NCBI GenBank assembly: GCA_013399305.1
Contig: VXAI01000628.1
Span: 1-64,000, forward strand
DNA: 64,000 nt
Direction: 5' to 3'
Origin: Rostratula benghalensis
Taxonomy: Eukaryota > Chordata > Aves > Charadriiformes > Rostratulidae
Shown here: piece after piece, positions 38,301 through 50,500 of the stretch
How the letters are laid out: the number at the start of each line of letters is the position of its first letter
Numbering within the stretch: position 1 is the first letter of the stretch
The notes under the pieces: model-generated
Databases searched by the model: none
Seen by the model: only the letters and a program-made list of their open reading frames with translations
Told to the model about the DNA's origin: nothing
Position numbers and translations under genes: made by a program

Positions 38301-40756
38301 CGAGGTAGTGTAACAAGGATAAAAAAGTAAAGTCATGGTGAATCTTGCTTTATCTGACAAAAATAAAATACAGGAGCAGCTAGGCATCCCACAGCTAGGC
38401 ATCCCCCATATTTATCTTTATGCCTATCACATGCAAGGCCTCAACTTAACAATTTGCGGGCTTATGTGGCTTTTCTGGAGATTTCTTCTGGTAGAGTACC
38501 TGCTCTGCGTATTTTGTCTCTTCTATACTTCACTCCTTCAGTTAAGATTTTAATCAGTTCTTTCCACAGGAAGGAGCTCCCCATTGGTAAGGCAATGCTA
38601 AGGGTTGGGTGGAGAAGAGATGAAACACAAAAGAAATTGTAGTGTACAACTGATTGAACAATAGCAAGGTGTCATGCTTCTTACTGCACATAATAGGTTT
38701 CTGATATAATCTGCTGTGCAGCATCTGATTTTTTGCATCATTTAAAAATCAAGACTTTCTTATGGAGCTCATAAATCAACTCTATGTAAAATTTCTTCAG
38801 CAGTGGCATGTAAGGGGGAAGAACATGAAACAGTATAACATGGAAATGGCCAAATTTCTCAAATTTACTGCATGAGTTAGAGAAATGTATACAGGTGAAC
38901 CCAGGCAAAACGGACTCAAAGCTCTATTTTTACCTCTGGCAAACAAATAAAGTTAAAATCTCAATGCAGTAAGAACGCAGGACATAGTTCAACTTGTCTG
39001 ACTTGTACTAAGGTTAAGCAAACTTCTGAGTTCCTGTATCAGCAATCTCAAATGATGCAAGTGCCATGAGAAAAAAATTGAGTCAGTTGTGCTGGATGTG
39101 AAAGAGTTACAGAGGTAAAAGAAGGCTATAAAAGGCAGGTTTTACTAGATAGTGCTGGCATTTTCCCCACCACTCCTTCTCAGCCTAGCGTTTTGGAAAT
39201 TTGTAGCAAAAAATAAATGCTGTACTTTTGAATGAATCTGCGTTTCCTATCAGTTTCCACCTGACCAGGCTTGCACTCACTGGAATGGCATTAAACAAAG
39301 GCTTTTGTTTAGCAGAAGGCTGATTGTACACAGGTGAAGAAGGTGGATTGAACTAGCCTGACTGAACCCTTTTGAAGCTCACACAATCTTTTCTGCTGAC
39401 AGGGAGCAAGGGGGAGCTTGGGGTCAGTGAAAAGCATCTTGGTACCTTAACATCTTCAGAATCATAGCTAATTCCTCAGCACATGACTGTCTGTAGCAAA
39501 GCTCACCCATAGGCTTCACACAAATATGAAAACATTGCTTTCAGTGGGATTTTTTGAGCCAAGTGTTGTTCTCAGGGGTGCTTCTGATGGGAACAGAAAT
39601 CCTGGAGATAGGACCTCTGGGTTTTGAGCAGAATTGGAAGAGGTGAAAGCCATTCACCTCATAACATCCTTAAAATCTCCTTCTTATTTCAAAGATAAAA
39701 TTTTCATCAGTCACACTGCATGGAATTCCACCTGAATTGTCAGGGAAGAAACTACTCAAAGGGCCTTAGGGTCCTATGCTCAATTCCTCAGTTGTTTAGA
39801 GCAACTCTCCACCTGTTTCCCAAGGTTTCCTAGGTCCTGGTGTTGATGAATTGCTGAAGTGTGCTTTTTTCCCTGGAGCCCAGTGCCACCCACAAGCTGA
39901 ACACCTCCTGGTAGCTGAACTACAGATAATCTTCCCCTATCTCAGGACTTCTTCAAATGTGCTGAAAGGCACCCATGAAGAGACTTCTGGGGGTTATTAT
40001 ATGAGCTTGTGCCTCCACTGGCTAGCTATTCAGGGGTAAGGGTGTGTGTCTGTGGTTGATAGAAATTGTTGGTGAAGAGTCCCCTGTCTTTTTGGACAGA
40101 ACACCCAAGTCTGTAGGTGATGATGCAAGAGTCAGAGTAGTCGCTTGTGAAGCAAACTATGAACGTGTCTAAATAGGACAGTTAATCCCCAAATTTTGGC
40201 TTGCTCATGTCTTCCCCACCCAGATTTGGCCAGAATGATTTGCATTTGTCTGCATCTGTTGATACATGACCAAGCAGAGATAGCTAAGACACACCCAAAG
40301 CTACTGTGGCAATGGTTGAAATTTGAGACCCACCAGATACTGGGACCTTGTGGGGAGAGATATTTAGTTTGGTAGACTGGGTTATTTTTACACACTTCAT
40401 GTCTTCAGAGGACAACATAAATCTGTGCAATTTTAATTTCATAAAACACATCAGGAAAACAGAAATGGATTTGCAGGAAGAAGAAAAGGAGGGACTTCCA
40501 TATGACTAGAGATGCCACAGTTCAGACTACTTCTCATTCTAGGTAGTACCTGGTATTCAGTAACAAAGGCTGCGACAGGTTAGATAAGACACGCTCCCAT
40601 TACCATGCACCCACCATTCCCCCCTAACTTCTGTTCAAAGAGTTTCTGTGTTACAGCTCTCTAGTTTCTCCTTCCATTAGGCTTTGAGTAGAAAGCTTCC
40701 ATCACATAGGCTGGGGCTCTGATGGGGTCTGTGCCACAGGATGTCACTGATGTAAG
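32376..40756. other. Intergenic region, no gene recognised
   Basis: About 8.4 kb between the two A2M-family genes. Open frames are short and show no family motif; I found no A2M-type exon on either strand, so there is no third paralogue or relic here. It contains a T15-T16 run near 37346, an imperfect duplication of GAAATTATCTTTCC near 35659 and 35700, and a TATAAAA (about 39127) to AATAAA (about 39212) cluster that may be another old LTR. Confidence 0.5.
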
Positions 40757-41104
40757 GATGTTCCAGGAGGATTAGGGTTAATTGTCCCCTGGCTCTAGCA
40801 GGGGCACAGGTATTCCATCCCACCTGAGCCATGCCCAGGGGGGTAGCCGGGAGCTGGCCGGGCAGGGGAGGGGGACAGGCAGTCGGTGGTGGCGACAGCG
40901 CGCCGTCCGGGACGGTCCGGGGAGCGGTAGGTGTCGTAACCGTGTTTTTTATACTTCTTTATCTGTGATTCTGTTAAACTGCTTTTGTCCCAACCTAGGA
41001 GTTTTGCCTTTTTTTACCGATTTTGCCCTTCCAGCCGTGGATGGGCTCAAGTGAGAGTGGCTGCCACGTGGGTCTTTGTTGCTGTCTGGGGCTAAACCAC
41101 GAGA
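40757..41104 (+). mobile_element. GC-rich LTR fragment at the 3' end of gene 2
   Basis: The segment ends with TGTCTGGGGCTAAACCACGA, resembling the GGGGTTAAACC(C/A)(T/C)GACA terminus of the LTR at 45669-46159, and contains TTCTGTTAAACTGCTTTTGT, which parallels TTCTGTTGAACTGTCTTGAT in that LTR. Its central part (about 40830-40930) is very GC-rich with several CpG. The 5' end is unclear. It sits about 110 bases beyond the predicted polyadenylation site of gene 2. Confidence 0.55.
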
Positions 41105-41231
41105 GGATGTCACTGTCATTGATTGACCTGTCCCAGTTATGAGTTCTTTTGCTTATAAAATCATTTACAGTACCCAGTTCTACATACAAGAACATACATA
41201 CAAGGACAAACAGCATTGCGAGACAGACGGT

Positions 41232-41237
41232 TTTATT
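41232..41237 (-). terminator. Candidate AATAAA polyadenylation signal of gene 2
   Basis: Canonical AATAAA on the minus strand 624 bases past the stop codon, followed within about 30 bases by T- and TG-rich sequence (TGCTGTTTGTCCTTGTATG), as expected of a downstream element. Confidence 0.5.
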
Positions 41238-41634
41238 ACAAAGAGCAGTAAAATATGAGATGTTAATCTAAAGAAAAACTTGCTTTTTAAATAGAGGCAA
41301 AACCTGCATAAAAATTGTCTCCTTGTGGCTAGAATTCTGACATGTAGGTGATTCAGTTCAATCACAGAAAAAGATGAGCATCGAAGTAATTTCTTCAGAA
41401 TGGTCCTTCATGGTAAAAAGAAAAACCAAAACAAATAAAATTTACAGAAGCAGCAGCAGATTATTCTCCTAATCTTTGATTTTTTTATGAGGAATCTGTG
41501 GCCAAGAATACACATTTCAGGAGTTTACCTTTACAGAAAGCTCCCACTGGAATATATGTCATGAATTTCCAAAATTATGGACAATCAGGGTTAACAATTG
41601 CACAGTATCTCCTTCGTTAGGAAAAGCACTTCTT

Positions 41635-41661
41635 TGTGGATCAGAATCTTTCTGATCCACA
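41635..41661. other. Perfect 12-bp hairpin in the gene 2 3' UTR
   Basis: TGTGGATCAGAA and TTCTGATCCACA are exact reverse complements separated by three bases (TCT on the plus strand, AGA in the transcript). It would fold into a stable stem-loop in the 3' UTR. No function is known to me. Confidence 0.8.
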
Positions 41662-41860
41662 CTGACCCCAAGTTCTTCGGAATTGTGGGCCAGAATGAGT
41701 CATTCTGATCTACTGAAATTTGGGATTTTCTTATTCCTCATTCTATGTTTTTTTCATTGCCCTCCCATTATCAATCAAGTCTCTTATCCTCTTCTTCCTC
41801 TACAAACGCTTTTCTGATACCTTCTGAGCCATTCTGATACCTTCTGGCACATATCTGATG

Positions 41861-44800
41861 TCAGTTGGAAGGTGAGGAGCAGGGTGTGTTGTATTCTGCA
41901 AGGGCATATTCATCTGGAAAGAAGAAATGAAGATGACATTTGCATGAGAGTGAGAAATCATTCTGACTGTAGTCCATGTGCAACTGTGATTATCCCATTA
42001 TGAACCAGAAAACATTTGATATATTTTGTGATAGTCTTCTAGTTGTCTAAGCACCCTGTTGCAGGGGTGTGCAGTCAGAGCCCAATGCACTTCTCTGGCT
42101 GTGTTTGTCAGGATGCAGCATTGCTGACAACATGCAAGGTGTGGATCAGGTAGCAGAACATGCACTTCAGGTTCAATTCCCTGGATACTGCTGCTAATCT
42201 GCTAGGATGCATTTCCCACAGGTTGTGCCAAGCTTGAGAAATGCATGGGGGAACCAGAGCCACAGTTTTGATAACACAAATTCCACAACTGAGTAATGTC
42301 TGATGCAACTGTGGTTCCTTGAGGCCGGATCAAGAAAGGTGGTCAGGCGATTCATCTGCTAGTTAAACGCTTAAATTCCTCTCAAGTTCATTGGGACTGC
42401 CATTCCTACTTAAATTTAAATTCCACTAAGGAATAGTTCTTTGACAGCAGCCTACTGTGGGAAATAAAAAATGTTGCTGCCTTTGAGTTATTGATTATAG
42501 CTGTCGTGTTCAATCTTCTTGCAGAGAGAGCACAAGGGAAAATCCACTATCCGCCCCTTGTAAATTCTGAGATTAACACTGATTTCACAGGTTTTACTCA
42601 GGCTTGCTGAAGCCACCTACCTGCTTCATAGTAATCATATATATGTACTGGCACTGGTTTGATATCTGAGACAGGCAAGCTTTGCTCCACACTGAAGGAG
42701 AAGTTGATTTCCTTCCGTGAGACCTGGAAGTGGCAAGACAAGGAAATAAATCAGATGTTTGCTTTTCACATCTACTCCTGAGACTAAGGTTGAACAGATG
42801 TATTTCTGGGTCAGACTGGGTAACAAAGTGCCACTCTACAGTTCTTTCCAGATTGTAAAATTGATGTCACATCAGATAAACATTTAATAAAATAGTTGCT
42901 AAAATTGTGTGCTCTAATCTTTCTTCCTCTTCATATTTCCATTGCAAATTACCCCAACCTTTCCTGGGTTACTGCAGCTTTCAGCACACCAGCATCCATC
43001 CTATCATTGAAAGTTGCTGTTAATTTCTTTTCCTGGCTTTTCCCAGCTAAAATCACCTTCAGCACCCCTATGAATCTTCTCCCCACTTTTCTGTCTTTGA
43101 GCTCAAGAACTCCATCCTCCCCTGTGGTTCTCTTTCTCATTCCTCACTTTGGCAACCAAAAGTCCCAAACTTTCCTCTTTGCTCATCTTCTCAAGCTTTC
43201 TTTTGCATGCCTAGAACCATGCCCTTGCTCTTGTCTCTCTTTGTCCTTCTTTTTGTCTTGCTGACCTTTTCATAGGAATAGAGCCACGGACAGGGGATCT
43301 GGAAAACGTTCTGCATCACTGGTGCCCTGCTGGGTAAACCTTTCGCATTCTCAGTGAACTCAGAATACTGACTTTAATCTTTCTTCGAGATCAACGTGAG
43401 AAGCAGATATCATGACTATTTTTTTTCTTCCCCTCTCCATCCCTTCTTGGTATTTAATATCCCTTGTATTTGATTTTTCTCCTTTCTCCTCTCTCATTCC
43501 CTTTATTAATGCTATTGATGCAGGAGGACCGTTCTTTTAATACAGAATCTGTCTTAAAAGGAGAGAATAATACTGATTCCCTGTAAAACACTCTCAGATC
43601 AACTGATGAGAAGTGTCCCATAGAGGGTAAGGAATATTACGTAGAATGGGAACTTTTGCAGTATGGAATGCAATTTAGCTATGTTTATTGGAATGCTATT
43701 TAATCATACAACATTCTTCACAGAAACTAGTAACAAATATATACCTCTTCACTGCAGATTACAACTACCGTGCGTATATATTTGATGTTAGACTGAATTA
43801 ATTCCTTTTACGTCTTTAAGATGCCTGTATTGCTAATCTGCTATTAATGAGATTTTATCTGGGAGCCTGTTTTAAGTTTCCAGTGTAATAAAACCAATAA
43901 GAAACCTCCCAAACTTACCTTCTGAAGGTAGAAAAGGATGTGGTTGTTCTTGATGTCTACACGATCCACAACAGAATTCTGGTGCTGAAGCTTTAAACAA
44001 GGCAAATGATAGCAACTTTAACATGGGAGACTTGCCAAGGAGACTTCCAAACTATTTGAGAGCAAAACATTTTTAAAATGGCTGCCACGCTCCTCTTGAG
44101 CCAACTCGTCATCTTGTGGCCAAAAGTAAGAAATGCATGCCTTCGTTTTCATAACATGACGAGTGCAAATTAATGGCAACGATAGTTTTACTAGTCAGCT
44201 TTGGTGCATGTGACTTTTATCAATAACTTAAAAGTAATTTCAATCAGAATTAAATTCAATCAGACAATTAAATGTCCATTTCTGCAGCTCAAGCTGACCC
44301 ACTTGCTAGTCCATTCTATACTTTAAAAAACCCAAAAGTTTAAAAAAAAAAATCAGAAAAGCATAAGAGCAAAATTATTTTACTATAAAAGTGCATAAAA
44401 CCAAAATATTCCAAACGTTAAAAACCAGGTATTTTTTTCCTCAAGTACATATAAAGAGGAGAAGGATGACAAACAGTCTAACATATCAATGGAAAAATCT
44501 TCTGAAGAAAAGTTATCAATTTCATACAGTTCTAGCCAAAACAGAAACCCAGGCCTGAACACTGAATAATTAAAAAGGCACCGAGCTATGAGGAGACTCT
44601 ACAATGAATTGCATTCTTCTTTTTATCTACTTGAAAATTAAGGCTCGTGGCTTGAAGCTAATGCATCTGGTGCAGAACCTAAATTGCACTGTGCACTCAT
44701 CCCCAGTAACCTGAGCAGAGCCACCAGACCACCCTGACCCGGTTCTCTCCACAGCTGTTACAGGACAGTCACCAGTCCCATTTTTGGGGAGTGAGACCCA

Positions 44801-47597
44801 GCAGGTGAGTTAACAGCAGAATATCCCTGGGTCATCTTACAGACTCAAGGGAAATGCTGCATTCAGGGGCGCAGGGCTGAGTATGGGATGCTGTGACTCA
44901 AGGAAGAGTTATTACAGGATGTTTAGGGCAACTAGAAGTAACAGGGATAAAGCCCAATTGGGAGGAAAAAGGGTGGAAAAATGAGATAAAAGAGGCTGTT
45001 TGCACATAAATGGGTTTGTGGTCAGCACAGCTGTGTGCCATGCCCTGAACCTGGTCTCTCCTACTTTCTAATAAGAAAGAACACGTGAGGAACTCTATTC
45101 TGTGTGCACGTGTGGATATGGAGTCCCAGCCACTGAAGAGGGAACCAGAGATCACTGCATATGGGGTGCTGGCATCTTGAGAAACCAGACTTCAGGCTTG
45201 TTGTGTGTGGGTGTGTATGTCAGCATGTGGCTGCTACGGAATATACAGCTGCACTAGCTGGCAAGTTAAGTGGCTTCTCAGCCTGCTATGGAAGCAAGCC
45301 TATTGATGATATCAGAGGATCTGAGCTGGCTACTGGAGGGAGCAGCAGGTCTGAGCCTGTTACTGGAGAGACGATAACATTTTGGGAGCAGACACTGGTG
45401 AGGTTACTGGACTGGACTAGCTAGCGGAGACTCATTTGTGTGTATATGTGTCTGTGTGAGGCAGCTGGGAGATCAAGGGATCCAAGCCCTACTGCTGCAA
45501 AGACTGCAGTGGAGGTATCCACCATGCATATATGTGGGGGCTGGGGAGCTCAGTTCCAGCCACTGGAGTGGAGCTGCAGCCTTGAAGGTGCTTATGTCCA
45601 GGTGCCAGTGACAGACTAGAACAAGGATCCAGGGGCAGCTACTGGGCAGATTGAGTGTCTGAGGTCAGTGTCCTGGTTTTATTTGGGAAATAGTTGATTT
45701 TCTTTCTAGTGATTGCTGTGAAAATGCCAATATTGCATATTGTTTTATTTATTGCTAAGCAATGTTTATGCTTTGCAATGACTCTTTTCAGCTTCCCATA
45801 GAAGCTGAGAAGGATCACAGACAGAACAATGGAATGGCCAGTGGAATATTCCATACTGTAGACATCATGCTCAGTATAAAAATGAGGGTTGGCCAGAGGG
45901 AAAGGAATCTGTTATCACTGCTTGGGATGGTACCAATTCACTGGGTGGTGAGAATGACTTGTGTCATTATTATTATTGTTATTAGTGCTATTTTCTTTAT
46001 CTGTTAATGTTCTGTTGAACTGTCTTGATCTCAACCCTTGATTATCTTTCCTTTTTCCTCCTTTTCTCCCTCTTCCCTTTCCCATCTTGGGGAGAAGTGG
46101 GGAGGAGGTAAGCAAGCAGCTGCATGGTCCTAACTGCTGGCTGGGGTTAAACCCTGACAATCAGCTATCACAGAATCACAGAATCACAGACTATCAGGGA
46201 TTTGGAAGGGACGTTGAAAGATCATCAAGTCCAATCCCCCTGCCAGAGCAGGAACGCCTAGATCAGGCCACACAGGAACGTGTCCAGACGGGATTTGAAT
46301 GTCTCCAATCAGAGGGATTCACATTGTATATTTAAATGCATATATATATACGTGTGTGTGTACATACATATATATATATATACACACACTTATTCAACTT
46401 TTCCACAAATTAGCTTTTAGTCTGATGAGCCATAAGGGACAAGGCAGGATGGCCAGGACATGGCCAGGACAAGCCATTTGTGGTATCTGTTTGTGTTAGT
46501 GCTGTCTTTGTCTGTGTTGATCTGTGTGGCTGGTCATGCATATATGTAGGTATCTGCATAGTGTGTATGTCTGCCTATTGGGAATACACACTTAGCCTTG
46601 CTGTTGGCTGTACATAGCAGTCTCACCTCTGTTGGGCTACTGTATTTGTCAACTCCTAACAGATTTTTCTTCAACAGATGAACAGCTTACAAGTCTGAGA
46701 CATAGAGTATGTGACAGAAGGCTAGGCCCAGAGACTGCAGAATTCTCATGGGTCTCCAATGTGCTAACCAGAGAGTATTTTTATCAACTTCCTATGGTTT
46801 CAGGGTTTACCCTTACTTTCGCCCTCATTCTTTACCTTTTTAATGGAAGATCTTACAGGAACAAAACCTGAGAGCATCTTCACATCAATAATAGCCATGT
46901 TGGAGACTTTGCGGTTTCCTGTGTAACTAAAATGAGAAAAGCATTTTTAGTCTGGTCTGTAAATTGAGAGACCGGTGAATGACATTTTCATCTCCCAATG
47001 ACCCTGTTTGTCTTCTTGCAGCTCCACAGCAGCAGTTAACTGCCTGTACTTAAATCCTTCCTTGGATGCTTTACAAAACTGTGAATGCAAGGGTGTAGGT
47101 CAATAACAGGAAGTTACCTGGCATAGAGGACAATGTCAAACTTTGGTGGGAAGTTGCCTGTGCAAGATGCATTGGCTGGCTGTACGAAGAGAGAAAATCC
47201 TGCAATTTTTTTTGGCAAATGGACATTGTATCTGAGGGTGGTCTGAAAGAGATGAGAAGTGTGAGATGGTCACAGACTTATAGGGTTTTGTGGCTTTGGC
47301 GTGAATTATGTAGGGAATGAGGTATAGAGGACCCCCTGCTTAGTTCTCAGAGGAGTGGTGCTGAGTTTTCAGCTTGCTTACCTGCAGATAGACACATCCA
47401 GTGCCATTCACTTTCACATTGTAATTCCCTGGAATAGTGGGTAAGGAAGTCTGCTGCAGTAAGAAGCGGTTCTTTTCATTCACCTGGAAGGTCTTACTGA
47501 AGGACTCCATGAAATTAACTTTGACTGTGTTAAGAATTTTTTTAGAGAAGGTGAGGTATCCATATTGGGCTAAAGCTTGCAGAGCAACAACAGTGTC
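41861..47597 (-). CDS. Gene 2 exons 30-35: CUB end and receptor-binding domain
   Basis: Exons: 30, 47382-47597; 31, 47118-47242; 32, 46836-46926; 33, 43919-43990; 34, 42621-42723; 35, 41861-41913 (stop TGA 41863-41861). Exon 30 starts [13 protein letters not shown]; exon 32 carries [12 protein letters not shown], the LRP1-binding segment of A2M; exon 34 (103 nt, as in human A2M) ends IYDYYEA; exon 35 gives [12 protein letters not shown]. The intron between exons 32 and 33 is 2.8 kb and holds an antisense LTR, a CR1 end and a microsatellite. Confidence 0.92.
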
Positions 47598-50500
47598 CTG
47601 AAACAAAGTGCATGATCCCAAATTAGATAGATATCCAGCTGTAACATGGTGCATAAGATTAGCACAGCTCCTATTTCCCTGATGGTGCTCATAAATGGAG
47701 GGGTACTTTGCAAAGAGCTAAGGAGATAAAATATAAGTTCTCGGGCAAATATGGATGAAGCTGCCTATGAAAAGCATGATGTGCCCTGACAAGGAAACTT
47801 ACATAAGCAAGCACCATTTATCAAATATTATTCAAACAAATATGCAGTTAGGAAAACATGTCCTATTATTGAGATCCAACTTGTAGGCTGGACAGGTCAC
47901 AAGCTTTCTTTTTACCACACTGAGTTGTTACCTGGCTGGAGGAGAAGCCACCATATGGGTTCTGTTGCTTGACAAGCCAACGCACAATGTGAAAAATGTA
48001 AGATGAGTCTTCTGGAGTGAGTTTGGCTTTGTTGAGCAAAGCCAGGAGCACATAGCTTGTCATTTCAATCTCAGCAGAAGAGGCATGGGAATAGAAGACA
48101 GGGAAATGATCTGCTTGTGGCTTATTTTCTCTTTGCCAATGAATTGAACCACCTGAAAACAGAAAAGTGGGGTGTAGAAAGCATGGAAAAATTACTTGCT
48201 GGTTAATTTTCTATGGTGTCACATGCGAGACATGCATACGTTTCTGTTTCTGCCTTTACTCCGAAATTTTTTCAGCCATCAGTGTCCTAAACTAGGTAAG
48301 TTTTAGTTCCAGAATGGAAAAGGAAACAAGAAGAACTGGAAAGTGAATTAATAACAGGGAGGCTGTATAAGTCAAAGAGTGGTTAAAGGGAAGTCAGGGC
48401 AGCAAAAGGATGCTAAGGCAGCATCCATGACATAGTTGAGGGAACTGGGTTTGTTCAGCGTGTAGCAGAGGAGATTAATGAGGAAACTAGGTACAACCTT
48501 CCAGTACCTTGGAATGAGTTTCCAAAAGTCTCTCCCCACCTACATTATTTCAAAATTCTACAAAAATCAGGCCACGCCTCCATCTTTGATGAAGCCAAAA
48601 GAGACAGAGAAGTTCTTAGAGATAAATTCAGTATCACAGCAGGAATGAAACGTGAAGAGAACAGCATGAATGAGAAAACTGTACATCAGAACAGCTTACA
48701 TCACAGCACAGGCCATTCCATCAGCTGCATTGTCTGTATCATGGCCATACTCGGGTAGCACTTACCACCTCTGGTAGCTCTCTTGTCCAGCTTCTCAAGG
48801 AAGAACTGGCATCTTTCCTCATTGTCAGCTAAGCCGTAAACATAGGCAAAGAGGGCCTGGTTATACAAGTTGTGGACCCCATTGCCAAAGGCTTTCTCCA
48901 AGCAGTTCATGCCACTCTGAACGATAGGATGCTAGTGATGCAAAATACAGCAGGATTGTCAGATACTTGGATTTGTGTCTCAGCTTCTCTTTAAATATTT
49001 CCATCACTGCTTAGTCTGCTATCACTGACCCTTCATGCTAAAAATCCATGGTGTGTTTAAGGGCCTGCAGGATGTGTCATGTGAAAACTGCCATGCCAGT
49101 GGTGCTGCCATCTGTCTGCATTTGTTCAGAGGCAACGTGGCTCAACTAACAGAGCACTTGTTCTTCTCCTGATTTGCAAGATGACTTCACTCAGGTGAAT
49201 CCTTTGTTCCTTGGTTGCTTCTGCTCCAAAATGTGGATCAGTTTTACAGAACTATGTAAAGTGTATCGAGACCTCATGATGAAGCAGGCTCTCTCAGATG
49301 GGTGCTATTGCTAGCTAAATATCTCAAGATAACTCTTCAGCCCTTTTAGCTTTACAGATGATCTCTGCGAGCTCTAATTCAGCTCAGAAATTACCTGGGC
49401 ACTGTCCTGCCTATGCAGCGTCACTTACAGGTGTGGCATGAGGTTTTGGAGCTTCTTATGAAGATATTGGGAACTAACTAATGTTGCTGAAGAACTATTT
49501 GATTCTACACAATGTTTTTATCCTACTGATCTCTGGTACTTAAATAACGCCCCATACCACAGTATCCAAGGGACTTCCAACACTTGGCATGCCTAGAATG
49601 TATTTGTCAGATTGGGAACGATTCTCATCTTCCTCATTTTAAAAAGAACAAATTCACAAAACCCCCCCAGGGTTTCAAGGATATGCAGGAAGTATATTAC
49701 AGAGAACAATTCCATTGTGCCTAGTATTCTAAGGAGCAGGTAATTGTTTCCTTCCATTATTGACAATGCCAAAAGTAAACAGAAACACAGCTTGGGTCTA
49801 AATTCACAGAGAGAGTTTGAAGGACTGAGGATTTGGATAGGTTGGACTTTTTGCTGAGTAAATTCAGAGGAGATTCAAAACCGGACTCTGGATGGAGTGA
49901 ACAAATTCTGTCTGGATCTTGAACTTACATAGACTATGTTTTTTAACATAACTGGATTCCTCAGGGATTTTTAAAATTAATCCATAGGAAACTAAATATG
50001 TAATTGATTTGTAACACTCATCAAATACTTATGCCAACTTCAGGACCCTGGAAACAGATTTCCTCAGCTAACCCTACTGTCCTACAATCCGTATTTACCA
50101 CGTTGTTAAAAAATACGGATGTGGGGACAGTTGTGCACAGTTTGACTAATGGATGACTAGACTAATAGACCATAGCAGCATCAAATACCTACCATAGTGG
50201 AGTGTCCTGCCTCCAGCAATGCTGCCATAACATAGGCTGTGAGTGAGTATTCAGCTTCTTCTCCACCCTGAAGAAAAAACAAGCAAAGAACAGGTCAGTA
50301 CAACGTCCGAGAGAGAAACAAAATATGAACTAAGTCGTAGGTCAGATACCATTTAGATTTGGGATCAGAAGTAATTTCTGTCTTCCTGTGTGCACAGGAA
50401 CAAGAAAGATAATTTCAATCAGGATAAAACCAAAATTATTTCATGCATTTTCTTGGCTTTTGCACATACAATAAAGCATATTATAGTCTGTATTAATGCA

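Larger units (their letters stand above)
41215..41860 (-). other. Predicted 3' UTR of gene 2
   Basis: Noncoding stretch between the TGA of gene 2 (ends 41861) and a canonical AATAAA at 41237-41232, with cleavage expected near 41215. It contains a perfect hairpin (41635-41661) and a short internal repeat (TCTGATACCTTCTG twice near 41812-41846). Donor-like GTATCA sites occur early in it, so splicing within the UTR cannot be excluded. Confidence 0.45.

Noticed and set aside
32376..40756. Possible third A2M-family paralogue between the two genes
   Set aside because: I looked for the family hallmarks (QTDKP, GCGEQ, FFPETW, TEWKA, YGGFSS, YDYYE) on both strands among the open frames and found none.
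42896..43264. 122-codon plus-strand open frame
   Set aside because: Low-complexity, Ser/Leu/Phe-rich translation of a pyrimidine-rich intron; no recognisable domain.
46339..46389. Alternating purine-pyrimidine run as a possible regulatory Z-DNA element
   Set aside because: An ordinary compound microsatellite is the simpler explanation.
49130..49200. tRNA-like appearance of GGCAACGTGGCTCAACTAACAG
   Set aside because: No cloverleaf with T-loop GTTCRANNC could be formed at the right spacing.
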